Below, piece by piece: positions 1 to 11,700 of a DNA stretch of 64,000 nucleotides (its first letter is position 1; each line of letters begins with the position of its first letter). The notes under the pieces were generated by a model. It ran no database searches, was not told the origin of the DNA, and saw only the letters and a list, made by a program, of their open reading frames with translations. The translations under genes were made by a program, and so were the position numbers. Source of the DNA: Atrichornis clamosus (lineage: Eukaryota; Chordata; Aves; Passeriformes; Menuridae); the NCBI GenBank assembly GCA_013400975.1, contig WBMZ01008696.1, positions 153,100-217,099 of the forward strand. The letters run 5' to 3'.

Positions 1-1353
1 GCAGTGGGCAAGCATCAAAAGGAGCAGGATGCCAGTGTTTTGATACTGCAGACTGCGCTTCTGTTTACTGTGGTAGCTCCTGTCTTTTAGTGTGTTCCCT
101 GCTGAGATGTTGTTTCTGGCTGGGGTTCTTTTGTTTGGGTTTTTTTGGTCTCTGTTAGGAGAGGTGATTTTTCCTGAGTGTTTTGCTAGCAAGAACTTTT
201 CTCCTAGCTAATATATTGTCAGAGGCCAGCTCCCATCCTTCTTGTTGGTCTGGTGCTGAGGTGGGTAGATAACACAATTCAAAGTCTTATTTAGATCCTT
301 CTGCTCTGTATTCCATCTTCTTTTCTGCTGTGTTGTTTCCTACCTGAAGTAGTCCCTTTGGACTGCCTTGAGTTCAGCTTAGGAGACATTTCTGTGAATG
401 ATGGGTGTTGGCCATGTTAGTGCCATGCTCCCTGCCTGAAACAGCACTGCAGAAGATGGAGTAAGTAAATAATCTGAAAGTCTCTCTTTACCCACACACT
501 GTGGTCAGAAGGCTTCCACATGTCCACAGCTGGGCTTAGGTTACAGCAAAGAGGTTATCTGGCTAGCAACTCCAACCAGTGGGCTAAGCCCAAAGGGCTT
601 GTGAACCACTCACAGCTCTAATGGTCCTGGAACTGAGATTTTGAACTTTCAAGAAAAGGTCTCCAGCACGAGTTTGTAGCAGAGGCTTAGGAGGCAGCTT
701 TAAAGACCTGCCAGTAACAAGAGAAAGACCACAGATGCTCTTGTCTGGTTTATTTTCTCTATATGACCCATCATATGCTTGGATGGTGCCCTGCTTTCTA
801 TAACTTTAACCTCAAGGGTGTTTTTCAGGAGTCTAAATACAATGCCATTTCAACTACTTCACCCCAGATCTCATTTCAGATAATTTTTTTGTGACCTTAG
901 GTATCTCATATTAAGCAAGACTTTGAGGGCAACCTCACCTTCCCTAGCCTTCACCCTCACCAACATAAACTCCCATCTTAAGGAGGCTCACCATCAGGAG
1001 TCTTAGATTAGGGTCTGCGTTGGGAAGTAAAACTGTTCCACATACCTCAAGTCTTGCCTCAGAGAGTAGCCCAACATGCTGAGCTGATCTGGTGAGCAAG
1101 GCTCCTTCTGCAGCTAGCAGCAGTCTGGAAAGCAGCCGAGATATCCAGGATGTGACAAATTGTCCAGTGAAATCTGAGCTAGATTTCAAAACCCTTGATA
1201 AGACATGACACAAAACCAATTTGGTATTCAAAAACATTCCAATAGCCCTTGTGGTTGGTCATATTTCAAGCTAATTACAAAGCAAGTTAGCTGTTACAAA
1301 GCCTCAAAGGATGGAACAAAAACATTCATGTATATGTAAACATATCCATAAGT
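1..1353. other. Intergenic; nothing recognised
   Basis: Mixed-composition DNA with T tracts near 130-150 and no conserved reading frame, repeat or RNA gene that I can recognise. Confidence 0.6.
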
Positions 1354-1462
1354 AGAGTCATAGAATAGTTTGGACCTTTGAAGGTCAGCTCATCCAACCC
1401 CCATGCAATGAGCAGGGACATCCTCAGCTACATCGGGTTGATCAGAGTCCCATCCAATCAGG
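1354..1462 (-). mobile_element. CR1 LINE 3' fragment
   Basis: The plus strand begins TCATAGAATAGTTTGGACC and continues through GGTCAGCTCATCCAACCCCC, GCAGGGACATCC and GTCCCATCCAA. This is the reverse complement of the CR1 3' end, the dominant LINE of birds. Only the last hundred or so bases remain, as is usual for 5'-truncated CR1 copies. Confidence 0.85.
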
Positions 1463-2540
1463 ACATACAAACACAAGTTTGTATGAACTTCTGTCACGGC
1501 TGGATAAGATTGGAACAGCCACATCAGTATGGATAGCTGGCATGTTTCTGAATGATCACAGATTTCCTCAACAACTAGTGGGAGATGTCCATTTGAAGTC
1601 TAACTTCACAGACTGACAGGAGGGGTTTTTTTTAAGTTTGTTTTTCTTCCTGCCCCAAATAAACTTTGAAACAAATGCCAACAAGTTTAATGTCTCTGCA
1701 CTGAGTGCTATTGTCATACAGGAAATAGTACAGTGAGAAGAAACATAAACAGGCACCAACCTCTCACTCCCCTCCACAGCTGGACAAGGGAGAGAAAATA
1801 TAATGAAGGGTAAGATAAGAACCAGGAGAGATCACTCACCAAATACCATCACGGGCAAAACAGGCTTGAATTACAGATATTTAAATTTATAGCTGACAAA
1901 ATCAGAGCAGCAAAATGAGAAGTAAAACAAAACCTTCAAAACACCTTTCTCCACCCCTCCCTCCTTCCCAGCTCTACTTCCTCCCCCAGTGGTGCAGGGA
2001 GGCAGAAAATGGGAGTTATGGTCAGTTCATCACCTGTGGTTTCTCCCCCTGCTCAGGGAGAGGAGTCCTTTCCCTGCTCCCCTGCAGGGGTCCCTCCCAC
2101 AGGAGAGAGTTCTCCGTTAACTTCTCCAACGTGAGTGCCCCCCAGTCCTCCCAAAACTGCTGCAGCATGGGTCACTCCTCCACAGGGTGTAGTCCTTCAA
2201 GGACAGGCTTCTCCAGTGTGGGCTCCTCTCTCCACGAGCCTCCCATGGGGTTATAGCCTCCTTTTAGGCATCTGCTTGCTCCAGCATGGGTCTCCTCCAT
2301 GGGCTGTGGGTGGATTTCTGCATCTCCATGATCCTCCATTGGCTGCAGGGGCACAGCTACTTCTCCATGGTCTCCACCATAGGCTGCAGAAGAATCTCAG
2401 CTCAGGTGCCTGGGGCAGCCCCTGCCCCTCCTTCTTTACTGATCTTGGTGTCTGCACAGTTGCTGCTCTCACATGTTCTCACCCTGCTCTTCTCTGACCA
2501 CAATTACAACTGCACAATGACTTTTTTTTCCCCTTCTTCT

Positions 2541-2550
2541 TAAATATATT
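2541..2550 (-). promoter_or_regulatory. TATA-like box of the LTR
   Basis: TAAATATATT on the plus strand reads AATATATTTA on the minus strand and is followed by AGAAG. It lies between the U3 hairpin and the C/G-rich part of the LTR, where a retroviral promoter is expected. Any present activity is unknown. Confidence 0.45.
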
Positions 2551-2613
2551 ATCACAGAGGCATTACCACCATTTCTAATTGTCCAAGCCTTGACCAGCAG
2601 CACATCTGTCATT

Positions 2614-2760
2614 GCGTTTGCATGGCCAGGCTTTGGTAGCACAGGGGCTGCAGGGGTGATTTCTGTGAGAAGCTGCCAGAAGCTTCCTCCATGTCCAGCA
2701 GCTCCTCAGAGAAGCCACCCCTGTAGCCCCCATGTTACCAAAGCCTGGCCGTGCAAACCC
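2614..2760. repeat. Large imperfect inverted repeat inside the LTR U3
   Basis: The left arm, starting TTTGCATGGCCAGGCTTTGG at about 2618, matches the reverse complement of the right arm, GTTTGCACGGCCAGGCTTTG ending at about 2758. The arms are some 60 bases each, with a spacer of about 25 bases. As a result the two strands give look-alike peptides (WPGFGSTGAAG and RPGFGNMGATG). An RNA or single strand of this segment could fold into a long hairpin. Confidence 0.8.
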
Positions 2761-2769
2761 AATACAACA

Positions 2770-5700
2770 CATGTATCTCTAGAAAAGATCTTCCTATCAG
2801 ACTCCTAAACATAGACACACAGATCTTCGTAAAGGCCAGTACCAATCTCTCCATAGATATTTAGTTATGTATTGACTGATCGATACTCTGTCCATAGATA
2901 GGTCTGGATCTAGACAGACAGAAATCACAGCTTAATTCCTATTTGTTCACTACTTCCTTCTCTCCAGAGAGGGGCATTCTGCCTTACAGATGGCTGAACC
3001 TAGTTCCTGACACTCAATGTATGCTATTGATCTGGAGGTCAGGCCAGAGAGTCACAAATCAGCTCTATCAGTAGCTTTGTAATAACACTGTATCATATTC
3101 CCAAGCTTGCAGCTGCTTCCCAGGATGTGTTTGTTCTCATTCTTGACCCTTTTTATTTTGCCTGACTCTTGACTCACTCTTGCAGCCAGCTCATCTCTAA
3201 TAAATTACAGAACTTCTCACAGCTTTTTTCTTGCTCTTCTCTCTGAAATTCATCTTTTGTCTCCGTTTGTGATCAAGCAAAAAAGTCTCCTAGGCTGTTA
3301 CAATTCATTTTAAGGATTCTTTGTTATTGCTGATGCCTCCCGTGAACTTCCACAGGAGCTTGAAGGAGATCAGGAAGAGAAAGCACAATAATATTTTTTG
3401 CTACTTCTGAAGGGCAGCTGCCTTGTCTGCACAGAGGGATGCCAGTATTTTTGTCCTCCTTTTGCTTCAAACAGGGAGACCTGTCCGGTGTTACTGTTGC
3501 AAGTCACAATTATAGAAATAAAACACAAAATACTGAAGCCTGGAAGAAAATTCTGTTTCCCCAGAACAGATCTAACACTATCAAAGACCATGCTCTGACT
3601 TATAGCCCAAAAGGACAGCACACAAAGGTTTGTTCCAGAGCAAATTTTCCGTCCCTATTATGCCACAAAGGTCCTGGTTTGATCCCAGAGTCACTGATTA
3701 TGCTGTTGAAGTCCAGACACAAAGAGGATGGTTTGATTTAGCTGCTACTGGAGTCTTGAAATAGTGGGATAATACCTTGGGAAGTATGATGTCCGCATGG
3801 GTGACCTAATGGTGGCCACAGAGAACTGTAGATATTTGCTCCATCATCTTGCAAATAAAATTATTTGTGTCCTAGCTGTTTTCAGCCCTGATGAACTTCA
3901 TTGTTCCCCTGCCAGTTACTGTCTCCTGATGCCCTCAAAGAGTGAAATCAGCCTTGCTGTGGTGTGTGACTTTCTCATGCTGCTGCTACATTAGCAAGCA
4001 GGAGCAGATCTGTAGGGCAAAGAAATTGGTAGTGAGGATGCAACATCGACACTATTTGCATTTCAGAGAACTGGCTTTAGCTGGTCCCATCAAGTCAGCA
4101 TCCATCAACAACCACAGCAAATTAGGCATGCTCTTAAAGCACATCTTCCCGTGCTGATTCACTGAAAGGGATTCCAGGTGCATGTATTCTGAGACTGCTC
4201 TGGCTATGAATCAAAGAGCAGTAAATAAAAACTATCTGGATATTTGCCTCAAAACCACATTGCTGATCTGTCTGAAAAAAAAAAAGAGAGTGGCATTTGA
4301 GATATGAACAGGCTGCTGACTGAAAAAAAAAGGAGTACTGATGGAAAAAAATACTACTGAATGCAAAGACACAGATTTTAGGATAATGTGTCACCTTATC
4401 TACCGACTGGTAATAGCTCCTTAGGTTTTCATAAGCCTGGGAGCAAATTGCTTAGCCCCTCTATCATATGCTGCCTCAATTATACCTGACTGTGAGGATC
4501 AGGCTCCTTGTCCCTGCTTCAGAGCCAGGGGAAAACAGCTGTGTGGAGCAGCTAACCCACATGGCACACTGCTGGAAGCAGATCCCACAGCTACACAGAA
4601 CAAGAGACTCTAACATGCAGTTAATCCTTGTCCTGCTACCCATCGGCTACAAAGGAGAGCGTAGAATAAACAGTAGAATAAAATATTCTCTTTAGCTGAT
4701 CTCAGAGTGAAACAAATAATTGCATTTGAATATGGTGAGCTAAGTTTATAGTGCTTTCCAAAAGCACCTTAAGTAACCCTTGTCGAAAGGGGTTTTTTAA
4801 GCAGAGCAGAATCTAAATGAACTTTTCTGGGTGTGTGGTAATATTAAAACCTTAAAATTCATCCTATTTTCATCAGAGCTGTGCCAAGCATCTCAGCCAG
4901 CTTGTGCTTCTGCAGTAAAACTTCGTGCTCCTCACAGCTCTGTCAAACTGTCCAGTGAAACAGGCTGAAACTCAGCAGTTCAGGACCCAGTCAGAAAGCT
5001 CGTAGGACGCCTGTGCCAGCAGCAACACTGCTACGAGGCTCTGCTGGTCAAAGCCAGAGAGAAGTTCAGCATAGATTGGTTTGGAAAAATTGCCCTTGCC
5101 ACAGACAGGAAATTCTTTCTATCAGGCAGCAAAACCATAATGGAGTAGATCTGTAAAGGAGCAATACCATTTGATGTCAGCTGGGGGTCTGGACATCATT
5201 ATGTATTCTTTTTCTTTCCCTGAGAAGATTGCTCTGAGGTTGGGTCACTGGCTTATGTTGAATAGGCTGGTAAATTTTAGGGATATTTGAGCAAAATTGT
5301 TTTCTCTTCTTCTCTGAAATACATATCTTGGAAACCTGGTTAAACATGTACACACAGTTTCTCCCTGAACAGATGTTACTTTTCACAAAATTACAAGGCT
5401 ATCATCTGTGATGAATACTAAGTAGTTTCAAAAAGTCTGTTCTCTGAGCTGGTACAAAACATAGGACCCAACGGAAAGAAAGGAGGGTCTGGTGGGGAAA
5501 ATAACATCCTCACCAGCTCAGGTCCCAGTTCTGGCCTCAGATACTGAATTTCTCTTTGCAAATCTTTTACACTTTCACAATTCATCATCTGCAGAATGGA
5601 ATATTTCCCACAGGCTTTGTTTACTTACATTTCATACTCTTGACATCAGTGCATGTCTTACCTACCATCTCTAGAACAGAATTACTCCTATTCTCATATA

Positions 5701-8700
5701 AATAAGAATATTTTATTTAAGTTCAGTATTGCATTTTAGCACTTGTACAGAAAAATACAGTCACTGACTTGTTCTTCTCTCCTGCTTTCCCGTGGGTTCA
5801 TTAGGTTTCCCCTTAAAAAGACCCAAGTTGTTTCTAAAAGTACCAGTTTTCAGAATGGGAGATATTTTCAAAGCTAAAAAGACCTGCAAAGAAGAAAAGA
5901 TATGTTTATAGAAGAGACAAATCGGTCAGAGATGGTATCTCTACTTATATGTTTAGGCTGTTACCTGTGCAAAAAACCCCATATAATAAATGTCTTTATA
6001 TTTCTTTTTTATAAGAAGGCCTGTAAGATATACTCTAAATAACATAACCCTAAAATCATAAGGCCAAGAACTGTCAATAATTTCTCTTTCCTCTCTACTA
6101 TATTTTCTAAAAGAAATAAAAGCTTGCTTGATAGGGAGAGGCTGGGGATGGAAAGGGAGGAAAGCACTGTCTGGGGAGGTGTCAGACTCTCAGACAGGTA
6201 AATGGCATCAGCTCCAGAAAACACAAAGGATTTGATGTCTGGCAGTCGCTTGGCAGACTCTCAGCTCACTTGTAGAAGTAAATTCTTTTCTACTAGAATG
6301 GGGAAGGATCTTCCTAAACACAAAGTGAATATAAATAGCTATCTGTGAGCTTGTCTGTGCAGGTTTTTTTCCTGGTTATACTGGTCTAATGAGATGGCTC
6401 ATGTTAGACCAGGGTGGACATTCTGATTTTAGGTGAAGACTGCATCTTGTCAGAATATCTTAAAGAACATGCAGCAATATACAGTAAAAAAGACAGGCCT
6501 TGATTTTAGACACAAAGTGTCCTCCTGGGAACCACTGCTGGTTTAATTAAAGAGGTTCAAAGTCTCTCCCTTTCCCTTTTTGTTATAACTATCTCTTGTT
6601 GATAAGCCAAGTTTGAAGAGAGACTGAACTAATCTCTGCTGCATGACATTCGCCTTCACTTGAAAAGATGCCAACTCAGCTGACAAGTATTGTGACTGGA
6701 ATGCCAGTAAACATTAACTATTTCACTTGCTAACAAAGCACACAAGGAAATCAAAGGACCAAAGAGCCTGCAGAAACATTTCCTAGAATATAGAGCTTGA
6801 AGAATACAGAGCTTGTCTACTGCTATGCATAAAATGAATATATTTAAGTTAAACTGCAAGAAAGTGGGGAATTAGTTCAAATGAAGTAATTTTTTAATGG
6901 AAAGCTTAGGGGTGGGCTCATCTTTGAAATGCTAGAGAAATAATACTCTTGTTAACAGATTTCTCTCTTGTTCCCAGAGAGACATCCTTCTTAGGCTCTG
7001 GAAACAGGACATTTCCAGAGTCCTTCCAGATCTATAGCACTGATATGATGTGTGGACAAGGCTACCGTGTCTTTCTTCAAGGACTTTGAAAGCTCAAGAT
7101 GCTGAGAACAGTTTATCTCAAAGTATGACAAGGGGAAGGAATGATAAAGGATACAGGGATATGTAATCTGCTGAATTCATTACACTGCACAGAAATTATG
7201 CCTTGACACACTCACTTAACTGTTGATGAATAAGAGGTTTTAAAATGACAGAAGTGGTAGTATTGAGTGCTGTGGTTTTGGAGGAATTCTGAGAGGTTTA
7301 GAAAATAATTACCACCTGCTCTTCGAGCATCTAGTGATGTTAGAAGCAAGCAGAAAGGCATACATACAAAACACATACCATCAGCTAGGTCTGACTATAG
7401 CCATCTTCCATCTCCAGCTTTCCAGAGCCACCACAACACCCAACACGTTCTCCAGTGCAGAGAGGGTACCTGGCACACATAAATCCTCACAAAATGGAGA
7501 AAATCCAGCCCATTGTGCTGTAAAAATTCCCCATATAACTGTGAGAGAAGTACACATGGTCAGCAACAAGCCAAATGAACCCCCCAAAGTGTGGGTCTTA
7601 ACTCTCTCTCAGTACCTCATGCCTAATTGCTCCCATCAACACAGGGCAGATCATTGTTCTTAAAGCGAGTTAAAAATTAAGAGTCTAGCTACCATGACAC
7701 CTGCCAGAGCAGTAAAAAAATCAACGCAGTTCCTTACAGCAGCTGTGAAAATCTAGAAACTCTGGATAAAAAAGGTCTGTTAAGTCAGCTCATTGTGTCT
7801 TGGTCCAGGCTTGTTCCTAATTCTTTCTGTATTTCCTCACCACCCCAGGAAAGCATGGCCACAGCTACCCCTTTGCAGCATGGGGCTGCAGGTATGAGCT
7901 GGGGCACAGAAAGCTTCGAAAGAGGAGCTTTCTTTATCTCCACACTTTGATGACTACAACCAAATTGAACTAACAAATGCATTGGTTTGGGGTTAGTTGT
8001 TTTTAACATTTCTTCTAAAAGAGACAGGACAAGGTTTGTGTCTTTAAACCAAACTGAAAGAGGCAGAATTTCTATCAGATAATATGACTAACTTCTAGTG
8101 TGAGATGCATTGGCAAACCCGGCTAGAGTGCAGCGAAGCTCTCCCTCTGGTCAGACCCTGAAAGACATTTTCTCCAAGAGCATTCAGAATCAAATGTGCA
8201 TTTAACTTTTCTGTCCATTTCACACTCCATTTCTAGTGATTAATGCTTGTGTTCTAGATGGATGAAAGCTGAAACAGATGTTATCCACTCTCAATGCTGT
8301 TCTGATAACCCTGAGCTAAAGGCTGAAATCCTTAGCAGATTAGCAGCTGAAATAAAAAATGGATAAGTAGGGAGTACGGCTGAACAAACTCTTATAGGTT
8401 TTATTTCTGTGGATAACAATGCACAGAGGCTATGTAATCTCCATGTTAATCTGCCAGAGGAAAGATTAAATGGCAAAATTCCAGCACTGAGACCTGCAAG
8501 TCTCCTTTGCTGGACTCCCTCAGTGTGAATACCAAATTTTTAGCAGAATGGCATTGTGTGCACTCTATCATGTGGTTAAAAATGTGCTTTTTCAGCTTAT
8601 TTTCTTTTTATTGAAACTAAATAACAGTTTTTCTTATATATTCCTATGAATTTATGGTATTTCTGCCATTAAAAGAACTTGCAGCCACTGTATGCTTCAT

Positions 8701-11700
8701 CTGATGCTGAGAAGGTTAGGAAAAATATTTGAATTTTCACTTAAGTGAAACTTTGGCCTTTATCAAATAAGAAGACACAGTTTTTAGAGACTTTGGGACA
8801 TTTTTTTATATTCCTTCCTTCAAAGCTTGGGAGTCCATTGGAGCAGTGAACCTGATAAAGCTCTTTCACTAAAAAAATTTGTCTCCTTCCTTTGTTCTTT
8901 ACCTCAGAGAGCTACAATATGTCAAAGAGTTGTGCTGTATTAAACTATAGGCGAGTCAAGCAAATTCAGCTGAGAACATGCTATTGGAAACTAGAGGAAA
9001 GGATGAGATCTGCAACATCAGTACCCTGAAGAGCAGAGAACTGGATAGAAATATACCAGCTATATAGCTCAACTTATCAGCTCAGCCACTCTTTTTTAAG
9101 ACGCTCAAATTACTTTCCTTAAAGCCCAGGAATGGGAGCATGGATGCAATAATCTAGTCCATTATCCTGCTTCAGACAGTAGCAGATGTTTCTGGGGAAG
9201 GAAGCAACAACCTGCAGTAGGCTACTGTAGGATAATCTTACCCCCCACATCAGATCACAGCTTGGTCTTCAGTAGATAAGAGACTAGCTAAAAGCAGAGC
9301 ATTTAATATCCTTTTGAGAGGGTTTTCTACTCTGGCCACATTCATGACAAATTTCTTTCCAGTACCCATCATGGAGGCAGGTATCCTACATGTATCTGCT
9401 TTAAGTATCAGATCAAGTCTCATAAGAGTCTTAACTTTGGAGAAAAGACTTAAAACAGTAACTCAAACTACCTTTTCCAAATGGAGATAAGGACACCCAG
9501 ATTGCTGTGTATAACGTGCTGCTCCTTGTGGAATTCATATTGCAAGCTCCTTGAGGCCTCTTACATCATTGCCAAATCTGTGCTAGTTCTATGTCTGCCG
9601 ATAATGCATAATAAACACAGCAAAGCAATTGGACAGAAAATCCCAGCTCTTCCTCCCATCCTTAAGAAAAGGCCTAAAAAACCTGCACAAAAAACCATGA
9701 TGGTTGTGCTTTATAATGTAATGTTGACAGAACAGGGATAAAGAAAAGAACAAGAAGATGAACACAATCCTTTCAAGGCATGTTATAAAAAAGCACCTTC
9801 AAACTCATGAACGCCTTCTCACCACCTCCCAGGAATCGTTCAGTTTTGCTACAGACCATAAGATGACTTAGCTGAGGAATAACACAGCATTGCAAGTTTC
9901 AGGGTATTTATTCTGTGGTGTAAAATTCTCCAGATCTTCAGTCCTCGGTAGCCACAGGAATCTGTGACTCCCAGTTGCTTCTAACCTCCAGGCTCCACCT
10001 CCTGAGGCTGCAGTTAAGATCTCAGTTAAAACTATTACTAAACCTGCACCTTTCCTGGCTCTTCAGTGACACCTTCTGGGACAAAAATAGACGGAGCCAA
10101 TCTTAGTTTTTCTGCAGCTGTTTTTACCTATGTGTAGGAGTCAAGTGAGACATTTGGCAGCTAGTTCTCGAGAAATGGTGAGCCCACAAGAAATGCTATG
10201 CAAATACAGCTGCCTGTATGCAGTGCCCTGAAAAGCACGATCTCTTTGGAGACTGGGCAGGAGATGAGTCCCAGATGGCCACAAATCTGTAAGCTTTCAC
10301 TTCTCCCAACACGTATTTTGATTTCCTGAAATTGCTAACTGAGGAGAAGAAAGTCACACTTGAACAGCTGGATCCTCCCTTCAAGGAGATGGAAGTTTAT
10401 ATTGAAATATATTATTTTTAGTGCCAGTGATCTTATCTTTGCTTGAGGGCAGGTTTTAGATGCAGCTGTGGTGGGACTCCAGGGTACAACACTTGCATTT
10501 CACTGTGGCAGCACTGTAAAGGGCTGGACTGCAATTCCCACTCCAGCTCAACCCCAGTCATAAAGGACAGGGGCACATGGGGAAGTTCCCTCAACTGCAG
10601 AGGGAAAGACACCTTTTTATTCACTCTCAGGGGAACATGCTGGGAAGACAAGCCGGCTTTGCTAGGTACGGTATTAACTCACTGAATAGGCTGGAGCTTA
10701 GCTGAGAAACGAAGCACACTTAGCAAAGAGGTCTGGTCTCCAGCATTCATGCATGTACAACCCCAGACTTCAGTGTTACTGTGCAAATTTACTGCCACTC
10801 AAACAACTAGAAACATCTGATTTTCCTTTGTGCATAGTCCATCACAAATAAACGTACCTTTGATCACACTGTGCTCCACTGATGATCCATCTAGTGCTTG
10901 TTGGTATTTTTGTCCTGCCCTTCCCTGGCCTATTTTTTAATCTACCTAATCTCTGCTTTTTACTGTCAAATCAGGCATCTTGGGCAACAGTCCTTTATGT
11001 CTCATGCAGCTACTCTTTTGCAAAGAGAACACACAGTGAGTGAAAAAAAATATTTAAAATCTGAGATACTCTTCAGTACCTGAGATACGCAACATCCTTT
11101 TATCTGACCTGAACTAAAAGTAAGCCAGAAGAGCATCCTCTCCACCCAGGACAGCCAGCAGTACTGCAGTGGTGACATGGATGCTATGGTCTGTGCCCAA
11201 AGGCAGAGGGTCAGCACTGGCAATTACGTGAGGCTGACCTGCTCCAGTGTGTCCGTGTAACAATTCCTGACGCTGCTTTCATCAGTGCAGCTTTTCCTGA
11301 AGCGGTCGGGTTTCCTTGTGGAGGAGTTGGATCTAACATGACGTGCTGGAGCCCAGAGAATTTACTTGCTGTAAATGGGGAGTGCTGCACTGACGGGAGC
11401 CACAGGCAAGGTTGGCAGTGCACAAGGTAGAAAATGTGATTTGTAATGAAAGCAGAGAGAAGTCACTTATGTTTCCTTTGAACTGGTGCATTAATGATCC
11501 ATGTCCTTCTCTTGGAGGGATGCTAATGTAACCCATGAATCATGCATAGCTTAAAAAGAAAAAAAGACCAAAGAATTGCTGTGCTATTGGATCCCTTCAT
11601 TGCTTCTCTGCAGCAGCCAAAGGCTGACCTTTTAGCCTCAATGTTAAGTTCTCCTAAGTACACTGCTACAAAGCTGAAAATAAAGGAGAGAATTCTCTCC

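Larger units (their letters stand above)
1745..2769 (-). mobile_element. Solo LTR of an old avian endogenous retrovirus
   Basis: Read on the minus strand, the element starts TGTTGTATTGGGTTTGCA near 2769. It runs through a U3 with a large inverted repeat, a TATA-like TATATTTAAG, a C/G-rich region of degenerate 30-40 bp units built on CTCCATGGGCTGCAG, and ends near the CAGCTGTGGAGGGGAGTGAG stretch around 1760-1785. I recognise the overall layout as an LTR family common in passerine genomes, probably ERVL/ERVK-related. No gag, pol or env reading frame lies on either side, so it is a solo LTR. The 3' (left) border is approximate, and target-site duplications could not be resolved. Confidence 0.7.

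Noticed and set aside
2135..2808. Overlapping plus and minus frames with GSTGAAG/GNMGATG-like peptides
   Set aside because: They are translations of LTR tandem units and of the inverted repeat, not a gene.
4785..4802. Small hairpin CCCTTGTCGAAAGGGG followed by T6
   Set aside because: It looks like a bacterial terminator, but this is vertebrate nuclear DNA and no gene ends there.
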